DNA of 64,000 bases from Methylobrevis albus (GCF_015904235.1 NZ_JADZLT010000040.1:310001-374000), one strand, 5' to 3'. Positions 31,656 to 43,886 are shown, counted from the stretch's first letter. Notes: a model not told the origin generated them from the letters alone. Program-made: numbers and translations.

Positions 31656-31889
31656 TTACTCGGGTACGCTGGTCTGCAGCGCCAGCGCGTGCAGCACGCC
31701 GCCCATGTTGCCCTTCAGGGCGTCGTAGACGATCTTGTGCTGCTGCACGCGGCTCTTGCCGCGGAACGTCTCGGAGACGACGATCGCCGAGTAGTGGTCG
31801 CCGTCGCCGGCGAGATCGCGGATGTCAATCCGGGCGTCGGGCAGAGCCGCCTTGATCAGTTCCTCGATTTCCCGCGCCTGCATCGCCAT
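31656..31889 (-). CDS. bolA: BolA family protein
   Basis: The 77-residue BolA-fold protein has DLAGDGDHYSAIVVSETFRGKSRVQQHKIVYDAL. It includes the conserved H-Y pair and the RVxxHKxVY helix whose His can ligand a [2Fe-2S] cluster with a monothiol glutaredoxin. It is likely a cytosolic iron-sulfur trafficking partner of the glutaredoxin encoded about 390 bp downstream. It lies immediately downstream of purL, the usual layout in Hyphomicrobiales. Confidence 0.93.
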   Translation of the reverse strand: MAMQAREIEELIKAALPDARIDIRDLAGDGDHYSAIVVSETFRGKSRVQQHKIVYDALKGNMGGVLHALALQTSVPE

Positions 31890-31921
31890 CGGTCGTCATC
31901 CCCATTCGTTGTCGAGGCAGT

Positions 31922-34120
<2,199 letters not shown>

Positions 34121-34330
34121 GGGGGCGGTCCTCGGAGCTGGCGGCGCGGGGGCGCGCGGAGGCACGGGCGGCGCGCGGCGAAACGGGACCCGCGCACCGG
34201 ACTGGGTCCGCCGGTCGGATAGCCCGTCGATGGCGGGAAGTAAATGGAAAGGCGCCGCGCACGGGGGAAAAGCGCGGCCGCGGCCGGCCGATGGCCGCCG
34301 CGATCGCCACGAGATCAGGACGGAGTGCGT

Positions 34331-35002
34331 TCAGGCGGCGAGGGTCGTCACGACGCTTTCGAACAGCCCGCGGCCATCGGTGCCGCCGTGCAGCGCCTCG
34401 ATCAGGTTTTCCGGGTGGGGCATCATGCCCAGCACGGTGCCGGCGTCGTTGAGGATGCCGGCGATGTCGTTGACCGAGCCGTTCGGGTTGGTGCCGTCCG
34501 CGTAGCGGAAGGCGACCCGGCCGTCGCCCTCGAGCCGCGCGAGCGTCTCGGGGTCGGCGAAGTAGTTGCCGTCGTGGTGGGCGACCGGGCAGCGCAGCAC
34601 CGCGCCGGCGCCGTAGGCGCGGGTGAAGTCGGTGTCGGCGTTGGCGACGGAGAGCTTCACCTCGCGGCAGACGAACTTCAGCCCGGCATTGCGCATCAGC
34701 GCGCCTGGCAGCAGCCCCGCCTCGGTGAGGATCTGGAAGCCGTTGCAGACGCCGAGCACCCGCACGCCTTCGGCCGCCTTCTCGCGCACCGCCGCCATGA
34801 TCGGCGAGCGGGCGGCGATGGCGCCCGAGCGCAGGTAGTCGCCATAGGAGAAGCCGCCGGGCAGCACGACGAGGTCGACGTCGGGCAGGGTGGTGTCCTG
34901 ATGCCAGACCATCATCGGCGCTGTGCCGGAGACCTTGGTCAGCGCCGCGGCCATGTCGCGTTCGCGGTTGGAACCGGGGAAGACGACGACGGCAGATTTC
35001 AT
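34331..35002 (-). CDS. purQ: Phosphoribosylformylglycinamidine synthase, glutaminase subunit PurQ
   Basis: The 223-residue class I glutamine amidotransferase begins [21 protein letters not shown]. The nucleophile Cys is in [12 protein letters not shown], and the His/Glu of the triad are in MMPHPENL. It passes ammonia to PurL. The start is preceded by GAGGCTCCGAG. It sits between the small coiled-coil gene and purL in a pur operon; 210 bp separate it from purL. Confidence 0.96.
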   Translation of the reverse strand: MKSAVVVFPGSNRERDMAAALTKVSGTAPMMVWHQDTTLPDVDLVVLPGGFSYGDYLRSGAIAARSPIMAAVREKAAEGVRVLGVCNGFQILTEAGLLPGALMRNAGLKFVCREVKLSVANADTDFTRAYGAGAVLRCPVAHHDGNYFADPETLARLEGDGRVAFRYADGTNPNGSVNDIAGILNDAGTVLGMMPHPENLIEALHGGTDGRGLFESVVTTLAA

Positions 35003-35084
35003 CTCGGAGCCTCGACGGACACGCCGGCTGGCGGCGGAAGGTGAAAGACGGTGGCCACCGGCAGCATGACTGCGCCGCGGCGGA

Positions 35085-35309
35085 TCAGGCGTCAGCGAGG
35101 TCGAGGCGGCGGTTGATGCGATCGACCTGCCGGCCCTGTTCGCCGAGGATGGCGTAGATGTTGGCGACGTCCTGATGCGTCGCCAACATGTGGCCGCGGA
35201 TCGCCTGCAACTCGTTCTTGACCTCACGGATCTCCGACCGCGCCGTGGCAACGTCGCCACGGATCGCCTTCAGGACCTCGTAGAGCAGTTCATTCGAGAC
35301 TTCGGCCAT
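35085..35309 (-). CDS. Small coiled-coil protein within the pur operon
   Basis: The 74-residue, highly charged protein has a heptad-like pattern over most of its length ([20 protein letters not shown], then [20 protein letters not shown]). It predicts as a coiled coil with no signal or membrane segment. It lies between purS and purQ with short gaps (about 30 and 82 bp) and a GGGAGCCGCCC upstream region. It may stabilise a complex or be unrelated to purine synthesis. No named family was recognised. Confidence 0.7.
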   Translation of the reverse strand: MAEVSNELLYEVLKAIRGDVATARSEIREVKNELQAIRGHMLATHQDVANIYAILGEQGRQVDRINRRLDLADA

Positions 35310-35339
35310 GGGCGGCTCCCGCGGCGTTCGGCGTCCGGA

Positions 35340-35582
35340 TCAGCCGACGATGTCGATAGAATAGTTCTCGATCACCGTGTTGGCGAGGAGCTTGTCGCAC
35401 ATGGCGGCAATGTCGGTACGCGCCTTCTCGGCGTCGGTCTCGTCGAGTTCGAGATCGATGATCTTGCCCTGGCGGGCGGAGCCGACGCCGGCAAAGCCGA
35501 GCCCCTTCAGGGCGCCTTCGATGGCCTTGCCCTGGGGATCGAGCACGCCGTTCTTCAGGGTGACGGTGACGCGAGCCTTCAT
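35340..35582 (-). CDS. purS: Phosphoribosylformylglycinamidine synthase subunit PurS
   Basis: The 80-residue protein starts MKARVTVTLKNGVLDPQGKAIEGALKGLG and has the conserved RQGKIIDLELDETD strand. It is typical of PurS, which bridges PurL and PurQ in the FGAM synthase complex. It is the first gene of the purS-X-purQ-purL run. Confidence 0.96.
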   Translation of the reverse strand: MKARVTVTLKNGVLDPQGKAIEGALKGLGFAGVGSARQGKIIDLELDETDAEKARTDIAAMCDKLLANTVIENYSIDIVG

Positions 35583-35699
35583 GGGGGTCTTCCGGGCTGG
35601 GGAGCGATGCGGCAGAGCCGATTTCGCGCCCTCTTTACGGGGGCCGGACGCAAAAGGGAAGGGCGGACGCCGGCCGCGCCGCCGGTTCTCACCGGACCC

Positions 35700-36221
35700 T
35701 CACTTCACTAGCGTGGTGAGAAAGGCCTCGTAATTCTGCTGCGCCGACTTGCGGTTCGGCGACGAGCTGATGAGGGAGAGGCCGGTCATCTCGCCCGAGA
35801 CATAGCCCGAATACCGGTACTCGATATCGCCCTTCGCGCCTCGGTGACGCTTCACCGTGGTGATGATGATCTGGTCTCCGATCATCCGCACCTCCGTCTC
35901 GCCGATCACATCGACCTTGATCCGCTGCTGCGCAAACTCCCGCATGGCCTGCCGGTCGGCCAGAAGCCGTTGCAGCAAGACTTCGTCCACGCCGATTCCG
36001 ATCAGCTGGGGAGCGGACATGAACGAGACGATCGAGCCCGCTCCACAGGCCGGAACCGCACAGTAGAACTGCGTCAGGGGGCCGGTCATCACCGGTCCGT
36101 TCCACCCGGCCTTCTCCGTGAGAAGGGGCGGGCCGCTGGTCGTCGTGCAGCCTGCAAGGGCGAGGAGGGCGAGGGCGGCGGCAAGGACGCGGAGGAAGGC
36201 GGGGAAGCGGAGCCGTTGCAT
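35700..36221 (-). CDS. Putative lipoprotein
   Basis: The 173-residue protein has a short signal sequence (MQRLRFPAFLRVLAAALALL) and lipobox LALAGC, with the lipidated Cys at residue 25. The mature part has one conserved-looking region VDEVLLQRLLADRQAMREFA and a beta-rich stretch (EVRMIGDQIIITTVKRH). No family was recognised. It is probably anchored in the outer or inner membrane. An ATG seven codons upstream is an alternative start. It is divergent from the BLUF gene. Confidence 0.65.
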   Translation of the reverse strand: MQRLRFPAFLRVLAAALALLALAGCTTTSGPPLLTEKAGWNGPVMTGPLTQFYCAVPACGAGSIVSFMSAPQLIGIGVDEVLLQRLLADRQAMREFAQQRIKVDVIGETEVRMIGDQIIITTVKRHRGAKGDIEYRYSGYVSGEMTGLSLISSSPNRKSAQQNYEAFLTTLVK

Positions 36222-36441
36222 GGGCGTGACCACCGGTTGCATCTCGTCAAGGCATACTGCTTCCACCGGAAATGGGAAGGTCGGTCCTGAGCTCCTCGTC
36301 AGCCGCAGACCGCCGGCCCGAGAAATTTTTCTTCGGCTCACCTGGAACAAATTCCGAAATGGCGCATTTTCCTGCTCGGATCGTTCTCGTGCAGGGCTCG
36401 GGATGCGTTCCGATCCTATGTCGAGGAGCCGGACCTTCTGC

Positions 36442-36870
36442 ATGAAACTCGTGTCGCTGATCTACGTGAGCACCGTCAGTCTCGGGCTCACGAAAGCCGA
36501 AGTCGCGGACATCGTCTCCGAATCGGCCCGTAACAATGAGCGCAACGAGATCACCGGTCTCCTGCTCTACAACGGTCTCAACTTCTGCCAGGTCATCGAG
36601 GGCGAGGCGGACGCGATCGAAGCGCTGTACCGCCGGCTCGGCACCGACCCGCGGCATACCGGCATCGTGCGCATCCTGCACCGCCCCATCGAGACGCGGG
36701 AATTCGATGGATGGTCGATGGCGTTCGGCGATGTCGAGCCGCTCGCCCACATCGACGGCGAGGGCCGGTTCTGGAAGACCAGCGCCCAGATCGCGGCGCT
36801 GCTCGACCGGGTGACGTCGATCGAGACGCGCGGCATCCTGCAGAGCTTCAACACGCTGCAGCCGGCCTGA
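36442..36870 (+). CDS. Single-domain BLUF blue-light photoreceptor
   Basis: The 142-residue protein is an FAD-binding BLUF domain (about 1-95) with a short helical C-terminal cap. All photocycle residues are present at constant offset from AppA numbering: Tyr8, Asn32, Gln50, Trp91 and Met93. There is no output domain, so it must signal through a separate partner, as in other short BLUF proteins. It starts at MKLVSLIYVS; in-frame ATGs upstream are possible. It is divergent from a lipoprotein gene. Confidence 0.92.
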   Translation: MKLVSLIYVSTVSLGLTKAEVADIVSESARNNERNEITGLLLYNGLNFCQVIEGEADAIEALYRRLGTDPRHTGIVRILHRPIETREFDGWSMAFGDVEPLAHIDGEGRFWKTSAQIAALLDRVTSIETRGILQSFNTLQPA

Positions 36871-36897
36871 CGGGCCGCTTTCTCGACCCCCGACATG

Positions 36898-36923
36898 AAA
36901 ACGGCGGCCCTGCGGCCGCCGTT
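36898..36923 (-). terminator. Terminator of purC, shared with the BLUF gene
   Basis: A perfect 10-bp stem (36900-36909 with 36914-36923, loop CTGC) lies between the convergent genes. On the minus strand it is followed by TTTTCAT, fitting an intrinsic terminator for purC. Confidence 0.75.
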
Positions 36924-36981
36924 CTGCGTTCGGATGTCCGTCGGCGCGTCGGGGCTCTGCCCGTCCGCGCCGATCGGCGGA

Positions 36982-37746
36982 TCATTTCACCAGCGTCGGG
37001 CCGGCGCCGCGCGGCGGCTCCTGCTCGTTGAGGATGCCGAGCCGGCGGGCGACTTCCTGGTAGCTCTCGACGAGGCCACCCATGTCGCGCCGGAAGCGGT
37101 CCTTGTCGAGCTTGTTGCCGGTGGCGATGTCCCACAGGCGGCAGCTGTCGGGCGAGATCTCGTCGGCGACGACGATCCGCATCATGTCGCCTTCCCAGAG
37201 CCGGCCCGTCTCCATCTTGAAGTCGACCAGCTTGATGCCGACGCCCAGGAAAAGGCCGGCGAGAAAGTCGTTGACACGAATGGCGAGCGCCATGATGTCG
37301 TCGATCTCCTGCGGGGAGGCCCAGCCGAACGCCGTGATGTGCTCTTCCGACACCATAGGGTCGTTGAGCTGGTCGTTCTTGTAATAGAACTCGATGATCG
37401 AGCGGGGCAGCTGCGTGCCTTCCTCGATGCCGAGGCGGCTCGACAGCGAGCCGGCCGCGACATTGCGCACGACCACTTCGAGCGGGATGATCTCGACTTC
37501 GCGGATCAGCTGCTCGCGCATGTTCATCCGACGAATGAAGTGCGTCGGGATGCCCATGTTGTTGAGCTGGGTGAACACGTACTCGGAGATCCTGTTGTTC
37601 AGGACGCCCTTGCCGTCGATCACCTCATGCTTCTTCGCATTGAAGGCCGTCGCGTCATCCTTGAAGTGCTGGATGAGCGTACCCGGCTCCGGGCCTTCGT
37701 ACAGGATCTTCGCTTTGCCTTCGTAGATGCGCCGGCGCCGGTTCAT
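36982..37746 (-). CDS. purC: SAICAR synthetase PurC
   Basis: The 254-residue enzyme starts [23 protein letters not shown] and joins CAIR with aspartate. The signature motifs are [30 protein letters not shown] and [15 protein letters not shown]. An upstream in-frame ATG (37779) would add eleven residues with no family match. It has an apparent promoter at 37889-37917 and a hairpin-bearing leader. It is divergent from the ATPase zeta subunit gene. Confidence 0.96.
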   Translation of the reverse strand: MNRRRRIYEGKAKILYEGPEPGTLIQHFKDDATAFNAKKHEVIDGKGVLNNRISEYVFTQLNNMGIPTHFIRRMNMREQLIREVEIIPLEVVVRNVAAGSLSSRLGIEEGTQLPRSIIEFYYKNDQLNDPMVSEEHITAFGWASPQEIDDIMALAIRVNDFLAGLFLGVGIKLVDFKMETGRLWEGDMMRIVVADEISPDSCRLWDIATGNKLDKDRFRRDMGGLVESYQEVARRLGILNEQEPPRGAGPTLVK

Positions 37747-37842
37747 AGGGATGTACCGTGGTCTGTTGGGGAAATCCATCGTGTGCCGTGGTCCTCGGAG
37801 TCGTTTGGAGTCGACGGCCGTTGCCTCGGCTCAAGCGCAAAG

Positions 37843-37870
37843 AGCGGGCCGGTTTTTGGCCGGGCCCGCT
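37843..37870 (-). promoter_or_regulatory. Terminator-like hairpin in the purC leader
   Basis: An 8-bp GC-rich stem (37843-37850 with 37863-37870) encloses an AAAAA-containing loop on the minus strand and is followed by CTCTTTG. It lies about 100 nt before the purC start, inside the predicted leader, so it could be an attenuator. Confidence 0.35.
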
Positions 37871-37888
37871 TCACGTTCGACGGCGCGG

Positions 37889-37917
37889 AACTTACGCGAT
37901 AAGCCCGCCGAACACAA
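37889..37917 (-). promoter_or_regulatory. Candidate purC promoter
   Basis: On the minus strand, TTGTGT (37912-37917) and TAAGTT (37889-37894) are 17 bases apart and give a leader of about 135 nt. The hexamers are imperfect. Confidence 0.4.
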
Positions 37918-38153
37918 TGTTTGCGACGCCGGCGGCGAAAACGCCCGGCGGCGGGCGGCCCCGCCGGGACCGGGCGGCGCGAAAATCGGTCGCCGCGACG
38001 CCCCGCCGGGGGTGCTCCGGATTGATCTCGCCGCCCGAGGACAGATATGCAGGGGGCCATGACGCGAGCTGCCGCCGCGGACGCCGCACGAGCGGCGCCG
38101 GAGCGTGGCGGCCTTGGGTGCGGGCGCGGCTGCGCCCTTCGGAGGATCACAGC

Positions 38154-38477
38154 ATGACGACGTTCGACAAGCGCGAAGAAGGCTTCGAGAAGCGGTTCGC
38201 GATCGACGAGGAACTGCGCTTCAAGGCGCACGCCCGCCGCGCCCGGCTGCTCGGCCTCTGGACGGCCGCCAAGCTCGGCATCACGGGCGAGGCCGCGGAC
38301 GACTACGCCATGTCGGTCGTCAAGGCGGACTTCCAGGAAGCCGGCGACGAGGACATCTTCCGCAAGGTGAAGGCCGACCTCGAGGCCGCCGGCAAGCCCG
38401 CCTCCGACACCGAGATCCGCGCCGCGATGATGGACCTGCTCGGCAAGGCAATCGAGCAGATCAAGGCCGACCTCTGA
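38154..38477 (+). CDS. F1-ATPase inhibitor subunit zeta (DUF1476)
   Basis: The 107-residue helical protein starts MTTFDKREEGFEKRFAIDEELRFK. It matches the alphaproteobacterial zeta subunit family (DUF1476), first characterised in Paracoccus. The N-terminal segment (about 1-20) inserts into the F1 catalytic interface and blocks ATP hydrolysis. A four-helix core follows. A strong GGAGGA precedes the ATG. It is divergent from purC, an arrangement frequent in Hyphomicrobiales. Confidence 0.93.
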   Translation: MTTFDKREEGFEKRFAIDEELRFKAHARRARLLGLWTAAKLGITGEAADDYAMSVVKADFQEAGDEDIFRKVKADLEAAGKPASDTEIRAAMMDLLGKAIEQIKADL

Positions 38478-38616
38478 TCGGACTGCTCCGGTGACCGGGC
38501 CAGCCCGGTCGCCGGCGTTCCCTCCGGACCAAGGCCGCCGCCGCACAGCCCACGCCCGCCTCGCCGGGTCCGGGCCGAGAAAACGGCCGGCGAACGGCCG
38601 CAGGGGAGGGACGACG

Positions 38617-39390
38617 ATGACGATGGCGCCGACGCTGGCCGGACGACTTGCCCGCCGCGAGACGAGCTTTGCCGCCTGGTGCGGCTTTCCCGAACCGCTC
38701 GTCGGCGAGGCCTGCGCCCGCGCCGGCTTCGACGCCGTGGTGCTCGACATGCAGCACGGCCAGATCGACACCGCGGCCGCGGTGCGGGCGGTGCTGCCGA
38801 TCCGCGCCGTCGGCAAGCCGGTGGTGGTGCGCATCCCCGTCGGCGCCTATGAGACCGCCTCGCGCATGCTCGACGCCGGCGCCGAGGCGATCATCGCGCC
38901 AATGATCAACAGCGTCGCCGACGCGCGGGCGTTCGCGGCGGCCGCGAAGTACCTGCCGGTCGGCGGCCGGTCGTGGGGGCCGACGCGGGCGGTGCAGGTG
39001 TTCGGCCTCGCCGCGCCCGACTATCTTGCCCGGGCGAACGCCGAGACCGTCACTCTCGCGATGATCGAGACCCGCGCCGCGCTGGCGCTCACCGACGAGA
39101 TCCTCGCCGTCGACGGCATCGACGGCGTCTTCCTCGGCCCGAGCGACCTGTCGCTCAGCCTGTCGGACGGCGCGGCCGTCGACGTCGATTCGCCCGAGAC
39201 GGTGGCGGCGATCTCCCGCGTCGCGGCCGCGGCGCACGCCGCCGGCAAGGCCGCGGCGATCTACGCGACCACGCCGGCACACGCCAGGCGCTACGCCGCG
39301 CTCGGCTTCGGCCTCGTCTCGATCGCCTCCGACGGGGGATATCTCACCGCCGGCGCACGGCTGATGCTGGACGCGGCGCGCGGCGGCTGA
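38617..39390 (+). CDS. HpcH/HpaI-family aldolase
   Basis: The 257-residue TIM-barrel aldolase/citrate lyase family protein has GFDAVVLDMQHGQIDTAA, the DAGAEAIIAPMINSVADAR strand and the metal-binding VFLGPSDLSLSLS. It likely cleaves or condenses 2-oxo acids with pyruvate using a divalent metal. The substrate cannot be told from sequence. GGGGAGGG precedes the ATG. Its last 100 bp overlap the tail of an antiparallel gene at 39291. Confidence 0.88.
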   Translation: MTMAPTLAGRLARRETSFAAWCGFPEPLVGEACARAGFDAVVLDMQHGQIDTAAAVRAVLPIRAVGKPVVVRIPVGAYETASRMLDAGAEAIIAPMINSVADARAFAAAAKYLPVGGRSWGPTRAVQVFGLAAPDYLARANAETVTLAMIETRAALALTDEILAVDGIDGVFLGPSDLSLSLSDGAAVDVDSPETVAAISRVAAAAHAAGKAAAIYATTPAHARRYAALGFGLVSIASDGGYLTAGARLMLDAARGG

Positions 39391-39950
39391 GGCGGGACGG
39401 GCTTTTCGCCCACCGTCGCGGCGGCAGGCGCTGCCTTCGGGCTGCGAGCCGCTTTTTCCACTTCGATGCCGACCTTGCGCGCGATCTCTTCGAGCGTCGC
39501 GGTGAGCCTATTCAGCTTGGACAGCTCCGGCATGCTGCCCGGCGCGTAGCGGGCCGCGACATATTCGTGACGCGACGCCACGAAATCGAGATGCGCCGCG
39601 GTACGCCGACGCAGCACGAGGCCATGCTCTGACGCCAGCGCCGCCCGGGCGGCGAAGTTGTGCTGCAGCCGGCGCAGTGCCGCAGCGGGTAGGCCGCGCT
39701 CGAGCAGGAAGGCGTTGATGTAGAGCTCGATCGCGTGCAGGGCGGTGAGGCGAAACGGTGCGAAGGCCAGCGGCTGCTTCGGTGCGGCGGCGGCGACGAG
39801 TTGCAGCGCCGCGACGCGGTAGGCCTTCGCCAGCGCGAGGATGGCGGCGGAACTGTCGGCATCCGCGGGGGGCGGGCAGCAGTCGGGCAAGGGCGACGTC
39901 CGGGTTGGTCCCGGACTACCGTGACGGGAAATTTCCCAACGAAGCCTCAA
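39291..39950 (-). CDS. HEPN-like helical protein
   Basis: The 219-residue frame has no ATG; TTG at 39950 or 39890 are possible starts. The middle region (about 36-150) looks like a HEPN fold: RLTALHAIELYINAFLLERG, then LRRLQHNFAARAAL, and later LRRRTAAHLDFVASRHEYVA and LSKLNRLTATLEEIARKV. The C-terminal 65 residues are Ala/Pro-rich. Its last 33 codons are antisense to the aldolase end. HEPN proteins are often RNA-active or toxin-like, but the RX4-6H motif is not clear. Start and function are uncertain. Confidence 0.6.
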   Translation of the reverse strand: MRLRWEISRHGSPGPTRTSPLPDCCPPPADADSSAAILALAKAYRVAALQLVAAAAPKQPLAFAPFRLTALHAIELYINAFLLERGLPAAALRRLQHNFAARAALASEHGLVLRRRTAAHLDFVASRHEYVAARYAPGSMPELSKLNRLTATLEEIARKVGIEVEKAARSPKAAPAAATVGEKPVPPQPPRAASSISRAPAVRYPPSEAIETRPKPSAA

Positions 39951-40008
39951 CCGGAATACTGGAATCCGCCGGTATTTCCGCTTTCGGCCCAGTCCGCGCC
40001 GGGTCCCG

Positions 40009-40569
40009 TCAGATCCGCGCCAGCAGCGTCGCGAGCCGGGTCAGCCCTTCGGGCCACGGGCCGTGGCCGGACTCGGTGTTGATGTGCCCGGCGTCGCCGG
40101 CGTCGACGATCACCGATCCCCAGGCGGCGGCGAGGTCGTCGGCGACGGCGTAGTCGCACCACGGATCGGTGCTGCTGGCGATCAGCATCGAGGGGAACGG
40201 CAGCGGCTCGCGCGGCGGCGGGCCGAAGCTGGCGCCGACGGCGGGCGGCATGTCGGCGCGGCCGGTGTCGGGCGGGGCGACGAGGAACGCGCCGACGACG
40301 CGGGCGTCGCCTTCCGTCAGCAGCCGCGGGGCCGCGTTGGCGAGGGCGACCACACCCAGCGAATGGGCGACGAGGAACACCGGCCGCGTCGACCGCGCCA
40401 CTTCGGCGACGATCCGCTCCACCCAGTCGTCGCGGTCCGGCCAATCCCAGCTCGCCTGCTCGACGCGCCGCGCGGTCTTCAGCTTGCGCTCCCAGCGCGT
40501 CTGCCAGTGCTCCGGGCCGGAGTTGCCGAGGCCGGGAATGATGAGGATGTCGAGGTCCGACGACTTCAT
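40009..40569 (-). CDS. RBBP9/YdeN-type alpha/beta hydrolase (second copy)
   Basis: The 186-residue protein starts MKSSDLDILIIPGLGNSGPEHWQ and carries the nucleophile in VAHSLGV. The acid region is SSTDPWCDY and the catalytic His lies in DAGDAGHINTESGHG. It is clearly in the same family as the protein at 404-1030. It starts 47 bp after the stop of the metallophosphoesterase on the same strand. Substrate unknown. Confidence 0.88.
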   Translation of the reverse strand: MKSSDLDILIIPGLGNSGPEHWQTRWERKLKTARRVEQASWDWPDRDDWVERIVAEVARSTRPVFLVAHSLGVVALANAAPRLLTEGDARVVGAFLVAPPDTGRADMPPAVGASFGPPPREPLPFPSMLIASSTDPWCDYAVADDLAAAWGSVIVDAGDAGHINTESGHGPWPEGLTRLATLLARI

Positions 40570-40615
40570 GGCGGTCCTTGCCGATTGAGTGGGGTTAAGG
40601 CGGGCGCGGGACCGC

Positions 40616-41353
40616 TCAGGCGGGAGCGCGGCCGGTGCGCAGCGGGCCGACCCAGTCGGCCGCCCCGGCCGCGGCCGCCCGCTGGGCGGCGTCGTCCCAG
40701 TCGTAGGCGACGAGGCGGAAGCTCGCCGTCCAGCCGGACGGCCCGCGTTCGACGAGGGCATAGCGCGCGTGCGGGCTGCCCGTCTCCATCAGATGGTCGC
40801 ACGGGTGGTCGTCGCGATAGGCCTGGATGCCGACCGCGCCGGGGTTCACCACCAGCCGGCCGTCGGCGAGCCAGACCGCGCGCGGCGTGTGGCTGTGGCC
40901 GCAGAGCACGACCTTGGCCGTGACGCCGGCGAGGTCCGCGACGATGTCGGCGGGCGGGCGCAGGGCGGGGCCGTCCGCCCGCGGCGTTTCCAGCAGGTAG
41001 GTCGTGTCGCTCGCCGGGCTGCCGTGGCAGAGCAGCACCTCGTCCACCGCCGCGGTCTCCGGCAGGCCGCGCAGCCAGTCGAAGTGGCGGGGGGCGAGAT
41101 CGTCGAAGGCCGGGCCGTCCCACGAGCCCATGGCGGCGCGGTCGCCGGTGAGCAACACGCGGTCGTGGTTGCCGCGCACGGTGAGCCAGTTTTCGGAAAT
41201 CAGCCGGTCGGCGGTGGCGCCGGCGGCGAGCGGGCCGGACAGGCAGTCGCCGAGATTGACGACGAGATCCGGGCTTTCGCCGCGCAGGTCGGCGAGCACG
41301 GCTTCGAGGGCGGCGAGGTTGCCGTGGATGTCGGCGAGGACGGCGATGCGCAT
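40616..41353 (-). CDS. Calcineurin-like metallophosphoesterase (YfcE/MJ0936 type)
   Basis: The 245-residue protein starts MRIAVLADIHGNLAALEAVLADL and has all metal-binding blocks: DIHGN, NLGDCLSGP, VRGNHDR, LCHGSP and CGHSHTP. It is a dinuclear metal phosphodiesterase/phosphatase of the cytosolic YfcE-like class; the natural substrate is unknown. An RBBP9-type hydrolase follows on the same strand with a 46-bp gap. Confidence 0.92.
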   Translation of the reverse strand: MRIAVLADIHGNLAALEAVLADLRGESPDLVVNLGDCLSGPLAAGATADRLISENWLTVRGNHDRVLLTGDRAAMGSWDGPAFDDLAPRHFDWLRGLPETAAVDEVLLCHGSPASDTTYLLETPRADGPALRPPADIVADLAGVTAKVVLCGHSHTPRAVWLADGRLVVNPGAVGIQAYRDDHPCDHLMETGSPHARYALVERGPSGWTASFRLVAYDWDDAAQRAAAAGAADWVGPLRTGRAPA

Positions 41354-41639
41354 GGGGGGCCGCTTGCGAGACTGTGGTGTCGGCAAACCGCTAGCACGGC
41401 CGGTGCGCGGCTCCAACGGTGTCAGCGAGCCGCTGAAGGAGGGTGCTGCATCACGGGGGGTTGTTGGCGGAGTGGCTGCGGAGCGGCTGGACGGGGACAG
41501 CAACGCATCTCGAAGTACAATCAGAGGATGAATTAGTCAACATACAAAACTTTTGATTTAGTTTTATGGCTGTGCCTTCCTTTGGGTCGTCGCGGCGGGA
41601 TGGGCGACCGCTGCGGCCATAGCTTCGGGGGGAGCCGTC

Positions 41640-42089
41640 ATGCTGGTCGAGGAGAATGTCCAGAATCTCACGCCGTGGATCCCGTTGATGAGTACGATCA
41701 TCACGGCAATCGTCGCACCGGTGATCCTTGCCGTCGTGCAGGCCCGGGTAGAGCACCGGCGCGGCATCGCTCCGAACATTCCGCAAGGCTCGCTCGGGAC
41801 GAGGACGCCGGAGGCGGCGGACGTCGATACACCGGCGGAGCGAGTGCGGGCGCGGCGCAACGTGTTCTGGCTACTGCTGCGGCGCCTGATAGCCGGCGGC
41901 GTCTCGATGGCGCTCTGCTTCTACGGCATCTTCCTCGTCTTCGAGGCCGACATCTCCGATGAGATCTGGACTGTCCTGATCATCCTGCTGATCGTGCTTC
42001 TCGTGACGATCGCGGTTCTAACGATCATCAATCTCTTCCGGATCGTGCTGTTCGGCCTGAGATATCTTTACGTGATCTCCGAACACTGA
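41640..42089 (+). CDS. Hypothetical membrane protein
   Basis: The 149-residue protein has three hydrophobic segments: about 14-33, 80-100 and 108-135 (VLIILLIVLLVTIAVLTIIN). A charged loop lies between the first two. It has no recognised family. The start at 41640 is preceded by GGGGGGAGCC. The codon use is less extreme in GC than that of neighbours. The excalibur-domain gene starts four bases after its stop, so they may be co-expressed. Confidence 0.6.
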   Translation: MLVEENVQNLTPWIPLMSTIITAIVAPVILAVVQARVEHRRGIAPNIPQGSLGTRTPEAADVDTPAERVRARRNVFWLLLRRLIAGGVSMALCFYGIFLVFEADISDEIWTVLIILLIVLLVTIAVLTIINLFRIVLFGLRYLYVISEH

Positions 42090-42093
42090 GCGC

Positions 42094-42522
42094 ATGACAA
42101 TCCCGAAGGCCCGGTCTTCAGTCCGGATCGTGCTGGCTTTGGCGGCGACGATGGCGCAAGCCGTGCCGGCCGCCGCGCAAAAGTGCTCGGCGAACCACAC
42201 CTGCCGCGACTTCAGCACCTGCGCCGATGCCCTCGCCGACTTCCGGCTTTGCCGTCGCACCGACCTCGATCGCGACGGGGACGGAATTCCCTGCGAGACG
42301 CTGTGCGGCGGCGATGCGGCGGCGTTCGGGCTGCGGCAGGCGGCGCCGGCGCCGGGCGGGTTCGGCCTGATCGATGCCGGCGGCGGCTTTTCCTGCCGGC
42401 CAAGGAAGACGTGCGGCCAGATGGCGAGCTGCGACGAGGCGCGCTACCACCTCGAGAGCTGCGGCAACCGGCGGCTCGACCGCGACCGCGACGGCACGCC
42501 CTGCGAGGGGCTGTGCCGCTGA
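42094..42522 (+). CDS. Secreted protein with two excalibur calcium-binding domains
   Basis: The 142-residue protein has a signal peptide (cleavage near AAAQ, residue 29). Two excalibur modules follow, each with a DxDxDGxPCE-type loop: DLDRDGDGIPCETLC and RLDRDRDGTPCEGLC. Several cysteines probably pair in the periplasm. Excalibur domains resemble the calcium loop of secreted nucleases, but no nuclease domain is present. The partner is likely the adjacent small membrane protein. Confidence 0.78.
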   Translation: MTIPKARSSVRIVLALAATMAQAVPAAAQKCSANHTCRDFSTCADALADFRLCRRTDLDRDGDGIPCETLCGGDAAAFGLRQAAPAPGGFGLIDAGGGFSCRPRKTCGQMASCDEARYHLESCGNRRLDRDRDGTPCEGLCR

Positions 42523-42557
42523 CGCCAGGGCTCTGACGCTGCTGCCCGCCGGGCGGA

Positions 42558-43886
<1,329 letters not shown>

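Larger units (their letters stand above)
37747..38153. other. Divergent intergenic region purC / ATPase zeta gene
   Basis: This 407-bp region contains a minus-strand promoter candidate for purC (37889-37917) and a terminator-like hairpin in the purC leader (37843-37870). On the zeta side there is a GC-rich leader ending in a GGAGGA ribosome site. No gene was seen in it. Confidence 0.55.
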
